Source: Microthyrium microscopicum
Lineage: Eukaryota > Ascomycota > Dothideomycetes > Microthyriales > Microthyriaceae
Reading direction: 5' to 3'
NCBI GenBank assembly: GCA_010405405.1
Contig: MU004230.1
Coordinates: 4,296,282 to 4,360,281 of the forward strand
DNA: 64,000 nucleotides
Made by a program: the position numbers and the translations under genes. Below the pieces are notes generated by a model, which searched no databases, had not been told where the DNA came from, and saw only the letters and a list, made by a program, of their open reading frames with translations. Of the stretch, positions 13,600 to 25,128 are shown piece by piece (the stretch's first letter is position 1; every line of letters begins with the position of its first letter).

Positions 13600-13861
13600 T
13601 AGTCTAAGCGCAGCCTCGCGATACCCTAAATGGTAGTAGGGAGTTAGAAAAAGAGAAGGCACGACAAAGACATTAGCAGGCGCGGCTAGAAGGCCAGAGT
13701 TACGCGACGCGACCTCAAAAAGCTATTATTAAATTATATATATATATACTCTAGTTCAATTGTTTCCTTCAAGCTGATCTATAACTAGACTCTTATATCG
13801 ATTAATTGCCTCTAAGCAAGTAAATATACAGTCAAGCTGTTGTTCTTGCAAACATTAAATA
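13600..13861. promoter_or_regulatory. Island of weaker RIP between divergent transposon frames, probable internal promoter
   Basis: Unlike the surrounding kilobases, this stretch keeps many CpA dinucleotides (for example GGCACGACAAAGACATTAGC near 13650) and ends at the ATG at 13862. It sits between the start of the minus-strand frame and that of the plus-strand frame, where a bidirectional transposon promoter would be expected. It includes a TA microsatellite near 13736-13750. Confidence 0.4.
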
Positions 13862-14950
13862 ATGCCAACCCCTCCGTCTTCTTCGCCGTAGCCTTCTCTT
13901 ACGTAGTTAAGTAGCTCGTTTAGCGAGATTATTAATCTAGATCATCCTAACTATATCTATATATATACTAACTCCGATTAGTTCCACGATATACTGCTAG
14001 GTGTAGCAATTAAGATTTATAATTGCCTAACGCTAAGCTAAATATAATAGTAAACTAAACAGATTATGCCGCAACCAAGGCTTGAAGCTATAAAGGACTT
14101 CGCGATGTAGTGGTAGCTAGATACTATGTCCATTTTGCTAGCCATAGCTCGTAAATTAGAATAGTATATAATAGCGATAGCGCATAACGACGAGCAATTA
14201 TTAAAGTAAAGAAGCAGCTAGTTTACAATCCAATTTAATATCATTACTTAGTAGATTAATTAATACGTATTAAACTATTTAGTGCCTATCTAATTGCCCC
14301 TGCTTAAAGCTAAGAATAATAATATAGGCTACTAATTATACTAGCGTTGGTAATGTTCTTAACGCCGATTTAGTTGACGTAGAGCCCTTAGCGAACCTAC
14401 TGTTATATCCTTAGTAGTGTGAGCCTTCTTACTATTCCCGCCTAAAGTAGTATTATTTAATATCGTAGTAAGCGGCTGGCGTTAAGAAGCCCTAAAGCTT
14501 TATACTTATAGTCTTATAATATAAGGCTAACAAGCAATGCATATATAGTCCGACTATACCTCTAGACTCTGCAAAGGCGATTTAGGTAGCTTAAAAGTTA
14601 GTTATCTTAATAAGGTATAAGTAGAAACTATATAATATATTAGCAAAGAATAACGTAGCCTATAAATATAATATCTGCTTACGAAATGTTAATACTATAT
14701 TATCTTATAGTCGCTTGTGACTCTATTATGGTATTATAAGACTCTTAGTACATAGATCCTAGATACTAATGCTAACTAGTACTTAGGAATAACTAATTAT
14801 GTTAGTATATAAAGGAATCCTATTAGGAGGATATATAGTAAGCATAAGCTAAGCGATTAGTAGTAGCCTAGGGTATAGCATAACTTGCTAGTTGACAATT
14901 AGTAAGTAGATCTATAGGTTAAAGATGACGAAGTATTATGAAGTTTACGC
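13862..14950 (+). pseudogene. Decayed second reading frame of the CACTA-like element
   Basis: An ATG at 13862 begins MPTPPSSSP and is followed by a frame that stays recognisable (Ser-rich, then hydrophilic) but is crossed by many TAG/TAA codons of the RIP type. It diverges from the minus-strand frame that starts near 13.3 kb, so the two would have shared the intervening promoter. CACTA elements often carry a second gene beside the transposase, so this could be a TnpA-like accessory. The function is not recognisable and the end is approximate. Confidence 0.35.
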
Positions 14951-15852
14951 GATTATATAGTCTTATATCCTATAGTAATAAACGCTATAAAGAATTCTGA
15001 GTAAGAAACAAGGCGTAAAGGGACTCTAAGGGAATAAGAAACTCTAAACGATGCTGCTAAAAGTAATATAAGAATAATTATATAAAAATAGTATAATAAT
15101 AATATAGGAATAATGGTATAAAGAAAGTACAAATAGTATAAGAATAAAATAATAATAATATAAGAAACACTATATAAATATGCTTCGTAAAAATATACTC
15201 TAAGTAAAAACTCTATAAAACTCTATAAGACTTTATGCTAATAAATACTAAATAAAAATACTAACTATTAAGATTAAACTCTACCTCGACGAGGCGCTTA
15301 GCGACGCTCTTAAGGGTAGCGACTAGCTTCTTAGAGGTAGAAGCCGACGTAATTACTATAAGCTAGAAGAAATCTTCCGAGCAAAGAAGGTTGAAAATTT
15401 CTTTTCGATACGCTAGAATATCTTAGTAGTCTAATATTACGTCCTTAGACGTATTTACTAAAGCTAAATTTGCTTTAATAGACTCTTTTTTAGCCGTGAG
15501 CTTGGCTTAGCGCTAACGTACTGCTAGAATACCTAGCTAGATAAACTGTTCTATAATAGTATTAGTATATATGTATAATCTAGAGCAATAGTTATAATAT
15601 ACCTAAGTACTAAGCTTTTCTAAGCTTAGAGGACTTTTCTAAGTCTAAGTACTCTTTTATAAAGTTGAAGAGCTATAAAAAGGACGTAAAAGAGTAGTCT
15701 AACTAAAGTTAAGTTTTAATAGCATTGTCAGACAAACTAAGATCTTACAAAACTATACGATCTTTTATATAGCTCGCGATATAAGTCTACTTTATATTAG
15801 TATATAGTCTTATAATCCTAATCGTATGATTAAAGTAGTAATTTAATAATTG

Positions 15853-15966
15853 TTACGTATATATATATATCTATTTATTTAATAAGAAATTTAATAACTA
15901 ATTACATAGACTGTTAGATAGATTGTTGAATATATTATTAAATAAATAGATATATATATACGTAAT
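15853..15966. repeat. Hairpin-forming inverted repeat inside the transposon
   Basis: The arms at about 15853-15884 and 15932-15965 both read TTACGTATATATATAT then CTATTTATTTAATAA. They differ by one AT unit and enclose a 47 bp loop. This may be a tiny nested MITE or a cruciform-prone palindrome. The AT richness lowers the weight of the match, but the shared CTATTTATTTAATAA block is specific. Confidence 0.6.
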
Positions 15967-16049
15967 AAGTATTAAAATAAATAAAACTTTGGAATAGTAT
16001 ATAACTTACGTAAAAGTTAGAGATAGTACGACTCTTAAAATTCCGTATA

Positions 16050-17081
16050 TTTCTAAGATATAAATTATACGCACGCACGCGAGCTAGTCCCTACACACTA
16101 TACTCTAAAGTAGGCTAGAGCTCTTCTACAACCTATTCTATAAACTAGTTACTGTAAAAAATAAAGGAATAGAAGCGCTTAGCTTGCCTTAAAGCTACCT
16201 CCTTCTTAGTCGCACGAGACGTAGAGTTAACCTTTAGTACCTTAGAGGCCTCTCTAGTTAACCCTAAAGACTAATTGTCCTAAGTGACTTTTAAGAGCTT
16301 AGCGGTAATGGTTTAGGCTATGGCGGCCGCTTTCTTAGTAGTAAAAGTAGTAGTAGTAGTAATAGTAGTAAGCGCTTTATTATTTAGTATAGTAGTAGTA
16401 GCTTTAGTAGCCTCTTTAGTGGCTTTTTAAGCAGTAGTAGCAGTAGACTCTAAATCTTTATACGCGATATCGTTACGCTTACGCTTCTCCGTTACTCTAA
16501 GGGCGCTAGTTATACCTATAGCAAGGGATTTATGAAGCTTAGCTTTGTTTTTCTACTCTACTAGTTAGTACGGCTTATTAATATTAATTAGGTATAATAA
16601 AATTAAAAAGAAGATTTAGTAGAAAGTGATATATTAATTAAGAAGAACATAAACTTAGTACACATGCCTAGTAGTAAATCTTAGTAGTAATGCTAATTAC
16701 TATAAGGCTATACTTAGAGATAATAGATAGACTAGAAGCATCGTATGTAATAAGTATAGATCTTCTTGCTATATTACATACCGATTCTAAAATACAAAGT
16801 GCTTAAAATAATAAGCTATAAATATATAATTATAGAATTGGATATAATTAGACGAAGAAGAAAAGGATAAACAATCTAGTATTTAGAAAGAACTATATAC
16901 TTATAATAGCTAAGAGCGACGCGGCTATATACGGATTACGCGTATAGGAGGAGGAAAGGGTAGTAGCCTAGAGGATGGTAGGCACTGTGTTGGTAGAAGA
17001 GGGCAGGTTATTAGTAGAAAGAGTAGGTTAGCTATTCTGGCTATTCTGGCTACTAAGGGCGGTAAGCTTAGTAGACGACAT
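16050..17081 (-). pseudogene. Possible third decayed reading frame near the right end of the element
   Basis: An ATG at 17081 on the minus strand opens MSSTKLTALSSQNSQNS and then a Ser/Thr/Asn-rich frame crossed by RIP-type stops. A compound AGT/GTA trinucleotide tract lies inside it at about 16338-16456. It may be an accessory protein of the transposon, and nothing more can be said. Confidence 0.3.
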
Positions 17082-17645
17082 AATAAGTAAAATTAAATTT
17101 TTTAAAGTTACAAAATTCAATTTGACGTGGCCTAAGATTTTGAGGTAAAGTCGTGATCGTATCTTAAGGTAGAAAGGTAGACGCGAGACTGACGCTAAGC
17201 CTCCTAATTAAATCGCACTAACCTAAAACGCCCTAAATATACTAAAATTGCTAGGACGCTTTATTTATAGGACGCTTTAATAAGTAAGCATCCTATTATA
17301 GTATTAATAGTAAACGTTAATATTTTATACAGATATGCTATAAATCGTATAGCGAAGATATATTTATACGTTGAACGTCTCAAGTTTGAATTATCTTAGT
17401 ATAATATAATATCTGTACGTCTCTATTATAAACCGTTCCTTTTAACTATTATATTACTACGCTTTCTTATTTAAACCGTACTGAGATAATAGTTTGCTTA
17501 TACTGCTTATAGCGCTAAGACGTCCCTCGCGCTAATTATCTCAATACGGGTTCTATAATAAACTATAAATACGGTCTACGTCCTAAATTCGTTACTATTC
17601 TTTATTTTAACCGTACTAATACGCTAGTGAACTTAAAGCCGTCCT

Positions 17646-17680
17646 AGGACGATTTAAAATGCCCCCGATATCCGCTAGTG
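17646..17680 (-). repeat. Right terminal inverted repeat of the CACTA-like element
   Basis: Reverse complement of the left end. The host sequence resumes at 17681 with CT, matching the dinucleotide before 5771. Confidence 0.85.
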
Positions 17681-18027
17681 CTTGCTGTGCTGGCCATTGC
17701 CCTCAAAATATTGATTAAACACCCATCAAAGACCACTACTCCTCCAGCAGTGCCCTCAACTCCCTGTATTTACTCGACCTAATTTCGGAACCGAACTACA
17801 AGTCTACAACAACACAAACAGCTGCCAGCGCCTCTTTATATAGGGGGTTACTGTTGCTTTGTTCTGGTTGCGCCTTTCGCTCGAGGCTGAGCGAGAGCCC
17901 TTTTCTCTCCCTTCCTTTCCTCTAAATATTACGTACTACCCGCCAGGTAAGAACGCCATCCCCTTGCTTCGTTGTTCCTCCCATCGTGTATGCGGAATGT
18001 GCTGTCGCCAGTCACGCATGCTAACCA
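17681..18027 (+). promoter_or_regulatory. Remaining proximal upstream region of the chitin synthase gene
   Basis: Only 347 bp separate the transposon from the chitin synthase ATG. A TATA-like TTTATATAGGGGG lies at 17833-17845. A donor-like GGTAAG at 17945 could start a leader intron. The original distal promoter is now about 12 kb away, left of 5771. Confidence 0.45.
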
Positions 18028-21000
18028 ATGCTCGGTTCCAGAATGTCCGCTCAATCCTCACCACAACGTCGCGCCGACGCTCATACTCCCCGGCATCGAC
18101 TGCAAGACGAAGAATCACACGGCTACTATTCCTCCCCAGTATCGATTGCAAATTCCCCACAAACATTTGCTACAGACCATACCCGTAATACATCCACAAA
18201 CTCTCCTTCCCGCTACGACGAGCGACATAATCTAATGCCGGTCGGAGGCGAGCTCGGCCGCAAGAAAAGTCTTGTTCGGCACGATCGTCGCCCTCAACAC
18301 GATTCGAATCAACGCGATTATCATTATCGCCAACATGCACAGGGTAGAGATGTACACCCAAGTTCGACGGGGGTGGATCCCACAGCCGACGACGAGACGA
18401 TTACCTCAAGTCCCCCTTTACGAGAAAAAGGCTACGTGGATCGACGCGGATCGAAACTTCAGCGAAATCCGACAGTAACTACAAAGCGTAAGGCGCAAGA
18501 GCTACAACGGAGGCGAGAACGTGCTGCTGTCGTACCTTTGAGCCCGTGGGTTGCCTATTGCAGAATCGTCACGTTCTGGTGTCCTGATGTATTACTGCGC
18601 TGCTTTGGCATGCCAGCGAAACCACAACAACGCGCTTGGCGAGAAAAGATGGGACTTATAAGTCTTATTGTTTTCGTCTGCGCATTTGTTGGTTATCTCA
18701 CATTTGGCTTTACACAAACCGTCTGTCCACCAGGAGCTTCTCAGCGGCTACAAACAAATCATGTTGGTGGTGGATACATGATTTTCCAAGGTCAAGCTTA
18801 TAATCTGGCTGGCTCGCATCATCCTCTCGCTAGAGGCGTTCAAGATGGCGCTAATGTGGTCTATGATCTTCCTTATGGCGGATACGATGGCAGCTTTCTG
18901 TTCCAACAAGTAAATGGTGCTTGCAAGGGCCTCATTACGAAACAATCAACTTCAAGTCAGCCTGCTGATGCCAATGGAGACCTAGCTTGGTACTTCCCTT
19001 GCGTTCTGGTCAAGCAGGATGGTTCTTCGAAAGCGAATTTCACCACTCCTCTCTATAATGGGTTCCAATGCCATACTTCCAAGGACGCTCGACAAACATT
19101 TTACAACTTGGATAGCTTTGGTGATGTCTATTTCACCTGGGCTGATGTACGGAACACTTCCCGCAATTTGATGGTGTATGGAAGTGATGTTGTCGATCTC
19201 AATTATTTGACCTGGTTCAACACCACCGACGTTGCATATCCGAAGGAGTTTGATGAGATAAGAACCAACAGCGCCCTTCGCGGCAAAGACGTTACTGCCG
19301 CCTTTACCACGACACGGGAACGCCAAATCGGAAAATGTCTTACTCAAATTGCCCGTGTAGGGTCTGTAGACACTGCTACTATTGGTTGCATTGCCTCCAA
19401 AGTTGTCCTTTACGTCTCCTTGGTTTTCATTCTTGCCATTGTTATGAGCAAGTTTTTCCTTGCCCTTGCATATCAATGGTTCATATCACCTAGATATGGA
19501 GCAGCCAAAACTCAATATGGAAAACAGAGCAAGAAGGACCGCGCACAACAGATTGAAGAGTGGTCGGACGATATCTACAGAGCTGCTCCCCCCAAGATTC
19601 AGGATCCAGCTGCCGTTGGAAGTGACCGTGGCAGCAAACGTGGAAGTGTCTTGTTCCCTCGCACTTCTCGATTCACATCACCATACCAGATTGATCAGTC
19701 ATTTTCCAAAGGCAGACATGGACCTACAACCATGGCAAATCAGAGCACCAACTCTCGCGTTACCAGTCAAATGTATCAGAGTGGAGGAAACGGAAGCGCA
19801 AACCGAAGTCAAGCTACTCTAGACAAAGGTCGACCATCCACAATGATTGAGAGTAGAGCAAGCGTAATGGTTACTGGAATGGACGAAGAAGGCCCAGCTG
19901 GCTTTATCCACGACAAGGTTGTTCCTCAACCACCACCAGAGTTTCAACCATTCGGCTATCCACTTGTTCACGCAATCTGCTTGGTTACCGCCTATTCTGA
20001 AGGATACGAAGGTGTTCGCACAACTCTCGATTCTGTTGCTCGCACGGAATATCCCAACAGTCATAAGATTATCCTCATTATTTGTGATGGTATTGTTAAA
20101 GGTGCTGGTGAAAAGTTCAGTACCCCTGAAATCTGTCTATCGATGATGAAGGACAATATCACACCAGTGGACCATGTTCAAGCATATTCATATGTTGCAG
20201 TCGCCAGTGGCTCTAAACGACACAACATGGCAAAGATTCATTCCGGTTTCTACGACTACGGCGAGGACTCGCGCATCCCACTTGAAGATCAGAAGCGTGT
20301 TCCAATGATGATTATTGAGAAATGTGGTACTGAGGACGAGGCAAGATCTGGAAAACCTGGAAATCGTGGCAAGCGTGATAGTCAAATCATCCTCATGTCT
20401 TTCTTGCAAAAGGTCATGTTCGACGAACGAATGACCGAACTCGAATTCGAAATGTTTAACGGTATCTGGAAGGTTACTGGAATATCGCCAGACTTTTACG
20501 AAGTATGCCTTATGGTTGACGCCGATACCAAAGTCTTCCCGGATTCCTTGACGCATATGATATCTGCAATGGTCAAGGATCCTGAAATCATGGGTCTCTG
20601 TGGTGAAACCAAGATCGCCAACAAACGTGGAAGCTGGGTCACGATGATTCAAGTCTTTGAGTACTTCATCTCTCATCATCTCTCCAAATCTTTCGAATCT
20701 GTCTTTGGTGGTGTTACCTGCTTACCTGGATGTTTCTGCATGTACCGAATCAAAGCCCCCAAGGGCGCGCAAAACTACTGGGTTCCTATTCTCGCCAATC
20801 CGGATGTGGTCGAACACTACTCGGAAAATGTCGTTGATACGCTGCACAAGAAGAACTTGCTACTTCTAGGAGAGGATCGTTACCTATCCACGCTTATGCT
20901 CAAGACCTTCCCCAAGCGGAAACAAATCTTTGTTCCCCAAGCAGTCTGCAAAACGACCGTTCCAGAACAATTTCGCGTGCTTCTATCACAACGCCGTCGC

Positions 21001-21617
21001 TGGATCAACAGTACCGTTCACAACCTCATGGAGCTCGTGCTCGTACGAGATCTCTGCGGCACCTTCTGCTTCAGTATGCAGTTTGTAGTCTTTATAGAGT
21101 TGGTTGGCACACTTGTCCTTCCAGCAGCCATCACCTTCACTGTCTACCTCATCGTCATTGCAATACTTTCCGCAATACAGCATACACCAGCTCCGATTAT
21201 CCCACTGGTGCTCTTAGCGCTCATTCTAGGTCTCCCAGCCGTTCTCATCGTCGTCACCGCACACCGCTGGTCCTATGTCGGCTGGATGTTGATCTACCTG
21301 CTATCTCTACCAGTATGGAATTTTATCCTACCTACCTACGCCTACTGGAAATTCGACGACTTCTCATGGGGTGAGACGCGCAAAACGCAGGCGGAGAAGA
21401 CGAAGCAGGGCGGTTATGAATATGAAGGAGAATTCGACAGCAGCAAGATCACCATGAAGCGCTGGCATGATTTCGAAAAGGGTAAGTTCCACCATCATCC
21501 TCCAACCACATAACACCATCTAACAAAAAAATAGAACGCCGAATGAATCAATCAACCGGCTGGTCTCAAGCTCAAACCTCAATGGTCAACTGGCCACCCC
21601 ATGGCTACGAGCAGTGA
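18028..21617 (+). CDS. CHS4: Class IV chitin synthase (Chs3-type)
   Basis: Two exons, 18028-21481 and 21535-21617, flank a 53 bp intron (GTAAGT...TAG) and give 1178 residues, close to the roughly 1200 of class IV enzymes. It makes chitin from UDP-N-acetylglucosamine at the plasma membrane. A disordered basic N-terminus (1-205) precedes membrane spans near 212-228 and 456-478. The family-2 glycosyltransferase core carries DAD (831-833), [10 protein letters not shown] (about 898-907), EDR (949-951) and the product-binding QRRRW (988-992). A further membrane cluster follows at about 1015-1110. The short second exon restores a C-terminus ending HGYEQ. An ATG 15 bp downstream (18043) is an alternative start. 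The distal promoter is interrupted by the transposon at 5771-17680. Confidence 0.95.
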
Positions 21618-22328
21618 TCACAGCCTTCTCATCGCTACCATCTTCTTCTTCATCATCATACAGCATAGCAGCATTCCCCTTCACGATCCAGAGCATTCAA
21701 AAAATCACCACGCATATACCCCTACACAACCACTTCCTTCATCTCCACAAACAAAAATCATATCAACGCCTGTCAACGCCTCATTCTGATTCATATGTGC
21801 ATATATATTGCATTGCGTGTTTAAAGCTTTATCCGGATCAACATTATAACCTCTTATTCTTTGGCGTGCATGGCTCTTTTCCATAAGGCAATGGAAAGTT
21901 GGAGGCGTGGTTGGGGTTTTTTGGGGCATTAATAGCTTACGCTTTTGAGTTTTTTGTCTTTTTGGATGCGTGGTGCTTAGAGCATGGGATAGAAGTATTA
22001 TTTGGCCTGTAGGGGTCTTTGAGTATATAATTAATCGGTTTTGTTACCTATCTATCTTTATATCGTTCGTTTGTAGTTCATGTGTGATAGTCTGATGGAG
22101 TTCTGCATTACTTGGCTTCTTTTTCGGGAGTGAAACTTGTCTGCGTCAGCTTCAGAGGTTATGTGTATAATTTCCTTTGATGGTTTGAATGCTATTCTAG
22201 CTTTGAATCTGTCCGACCATGGCCCGCTGGCCTTATCGATATAACATGCTATTTCACTGTAAATGTTCTATTTTAGGTCATTGGAGCGCGAGAATATACA
22301 GGGTGGATTGATGGATGAGATGCAAAGC
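21618..22328. other. Intergenic between convergent genes
   Basis: Presumed 3' regions of the chitin synthase and the DUF6536-type gene. Nothing else seen. Confidence 0.5.
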
Positions 22329-25128
22329 TCAGGTATAATAACGATCTGGTAGTGGAAGTCGGACTGTGAATGATGTGAAACAACAGTGTCCATCTACTTG
22401 TCCATTTTGAGCTTCCAGGTCGTCGTTGGGTAATGTGATGGTATTGTTTTGGCTGGTTTTTGGCGGAGTGTTTGGGGAGGTTGTGGTGTTTGGTGGTATT
22501 GTAATTGTCAGTTCGTCGGGGGTGCTGTTAGGTTGACTCGCGTGGCTTTCTGGAGGAATTGTAGTCTCCTCGGGTGCAGTGCTTGGTTCTGGGATTTCGT
22601 CATTGTTCTGAGAGAGTTGATTTGGTCTTTCACAGATTTGCTCTTGTCTTGCATCTGGTGAAGTTGGGCGTATATCTTGCGTTCCTGACTCGTTATTGAG
22701 CTCGTTATTGTTGTGTTCCGATAATGTACTTTCTACAATTTGGATCAAAGTATCGTTCGACACAGATTCCGTGTCCTCGTGGGAAACGTCCGGGCCGTCG
22801 TGCGAAGTAGTGCCTGCAAGATCATGCAATGTACTGGCAGAATCACCTTGTAAGACACTACCACTGTCAATTCCACCCGACGATTGCGATTGTGCCTGGT
22901 TGTCGTGTTCGTGGACGTCAATTACTCCCCACTGTACAGGTTGATAAGCAGCGCCTGTATCATCTGCAGGTCTATGGCATGCGGCGCTTATGACAGCACT
23001 GCACGTAGCTCCAAGAGGCATGTAGCCCGGATGTTTCTTGAAACCTATCAAGAACACAGTGCCAACAGTGATGAAGCTCAAGACGACAGTGAGAATGAGC
23101 GCTATACCACTCGTCTGCAGAAATGGATCTCCATCCTCAAAACTGTTCAATCGATAAGTTTCAATAACTTCCAGCGATAACCCTTGTGACAACATCCAAT
23201 GACAAGCAAAGAACAGTATCTGTATCGGAACTCCATAACGGTACGGAATTGCAAGAAAATACGTAGAACGCTGTTTTCCTGTAGGAAAGGATACCCGTAG
23301 AGGTTTCTTTTTAGTGGCATAGCTCTGCCATTCTGCTTCGACGAAAATGTAGCTGAGCAGTGAGTTCAGCAGGATGTATACGCCTGACAAAATCAACTGC
23401 CAGACATTGGCAAAGAAGATGATGGCGTAAAGAGCGGGTGTTCGAGAACCGGTTTGCAAGTTGAGTTGCAGTTCGGCGAATCCTTTATCGTCGATTTTGC
23501 CGAAGCCCATTTTTGTAAAGTGGCCAGTGGAACCAGCGCGTGATGAGACTACTTTTTGATTTGAAACGATCAAGCCGATAGCAGCGACAATGAGGCAGAT
23601 GTATAAAGAATATGTCACAAGCCAACGGCGAAACGAGGCTGCTCGGAAATATAGCTTGGGACGCGCGCTCCATGGTCGAAAGGCTTGGGAAGACCATACT
23701 GATCGAGTGGACTGGATTGTCTTCTTGTCGAGTAAGGAAAGGCTCTTGGTTTCATCGTCGACATCTGTGAGAAATGAAGCCAAAGCATCGCCCAATACCG
23801 TAATCGGTTCTCTCTTCCCTTGGACTTTTGCATACCTCATGGCGGTATAAAGTATCACGGTGCATTTGCAGAAGTTTGCGACGCAAACAGCAATCATTAT
23901 CTGTGGGGAGAATCTGACTGCGCACTTGTTGTCAAGATTGATTTCGCGTATGAAGCATCGATCGACTCGCCATCCAAGTATGTTCCAGTCCTTGATGATG
24001 GAAGGGTCCTTTTCCCATGCAGACTGATCTCCACCTGAAGACAGTATTAGTTCATAAAATGTTCAAACAGAAAATTGAGCAAACTTAAAGTCAAAGCTGT
24101 GGGTCGAGCCACAAAGCCATTGGTAATCGTTCCAGAAGTCAAACACCATTTCGATATGAAGCCATTTTACGAACAGAAGAGGGTTCGTAGCATTGGACAC
24201 GGAAGTTTCAAGCCCGGAAAGGTAGTCATAACTAGTTTGAAAGATGACATTCGAGCTGTTGCTGAAAGGGTCGCTGTATGTGTTGAGGCATTCGAGAGCG
24301 CTAACGTTTCGGACAAAAACTCCAGATGTATACTGGTCTGTCAAGTTGCCGCATTTGTTATCCCCACATCGGTCTGCATTGTATCCATACTCATATGCAT
24401 CAATCGGCTGAGAGACGAGCTTCTTATGAACAGCTGGTGATACTTCTAGTCCTGTCATGTTTTGGCGTGCTCTCCAGTCCCAAGCGACTACCGATTTACC
24501 TACATTCATCTGCTGGCCTTCGAAGAACCCGGGAGTTACAACGTAAAAAGCGTGCTGGTTAGCTGGATTTGTGTTGTAAACAGCTGAATTGTAACTACAA
24601 GATGATTTATTAGAAGAGCATATATCAGAATTAAGTTATACATACAGCAAATGTAGCGGAACTGCAGTGAAAGCAAGTAGAAGCCATGCCAATTTGCGAC
24701 CATAATCAACATGCCAGAAGTTTCTGATACTAGGAAAGCCAATATCAAGCCAGCGCTGCTTTTTGTGAGCTTTATCAATCTCTGCTCTAGTGGGGGCCAG
24801 CAGCATTTGCATGCAAAGGTTGGATACTGAAAGTAGAATTGTAGATAGAGCATTGATGACTATGTGCACGATACTGTTTATGCGATTTGCCGCTGAACAG
24901 CTCCCCAAAGTAGATAGGGGGATCAGCGAAGTAGAGCGAGGTCGAAGGTTTCTGTGAAGCAGTGTATTTGATCTGGGAGAAGGTAATGGTCGCGATGAGA
25001 TTTGCCAGAAATATGAGAATCGAAATCACGCAACATGCATATAGCAGGGTCTTACGCTTCACGTCCATGAGCTGCGAAAGGAAAGACGTGAGCTGAAATA
25101 GGGAACTCATATTGCAACCAGTACCCAT
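22329..25128 (-). CDS. Fungal multi-spanning membrane protein (DUF6536 type) with a one-base frameshift
   Basis: Exon 1 runs 25128-24646 and exon 2 starts at 24594 after a clean 51 bp intron (24595-24645). Exon 3 ends at 22329. The N-terminal block, a membrane helix then FGSCSAANRINS and a second helix with MQMLLAPTRAEIDKAH, fits the DUF6536 domain of fungal membrane proteins of unknown function. The block is in one frame only if one G is dropped from the GGGG run at 24903-24906. Without that base exon 1 keeps perfect phase into intron 1. The last intron is uncertain: 24035-24112 (best branch and acceptor, poor donor GTGGCT) or 24024-24068. About 889 residues: six or more further helices, then a Ser/Thr/Asn/Pro-rich tail of about 180 residues. 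An alternative start lies at 25110. As written it is a broken allele or carries a sequence error. Confidence 0.72.

Larger units (their letters stand above)
5771..17680. mobile_element. 11.9 kb CACTA-like (EnSpm/CMC-type) DNA transposon, RIP-mutated
   Basis: The ends are 35 bp inverted repeats (5771-5805 and 17646-17680) starting CACTAGCGGATAT and continuing GGGGCATTTTAAATCGTCCT, with two transition differences. They are flanked by the dinucleotide CT on both sides (5769-5770 and 17681-17682), a likely 2 bp target duplication. Copies of a short motif of the type CGTCCTA/TAGGACG recur in both orientations within a few hundred bases of each end, like CACTA subterminal repeats. The whole interior is AT-rich with abundant TpA and scarce CpA/TpG while CpG persists, the hallmark of RIP. 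No intact transposase remains, but three decayed frames can be followed (separate entries). The superfamily rests mainly on the ends and the CT duplication. Confidence 0.8.

Noticed and set aside
5771-17680. Large virus-like element (Polinton type) or Starship as the identity of the 12 kb insert
   Set aside because: The inverted repeats are only 35 bp, begin CACTAG and are flanked by 2 bp, and no capsid-, polymerase- or tyrosine-recombinase-like sequence is visible. A CACTA-type DNA transposon fits better.
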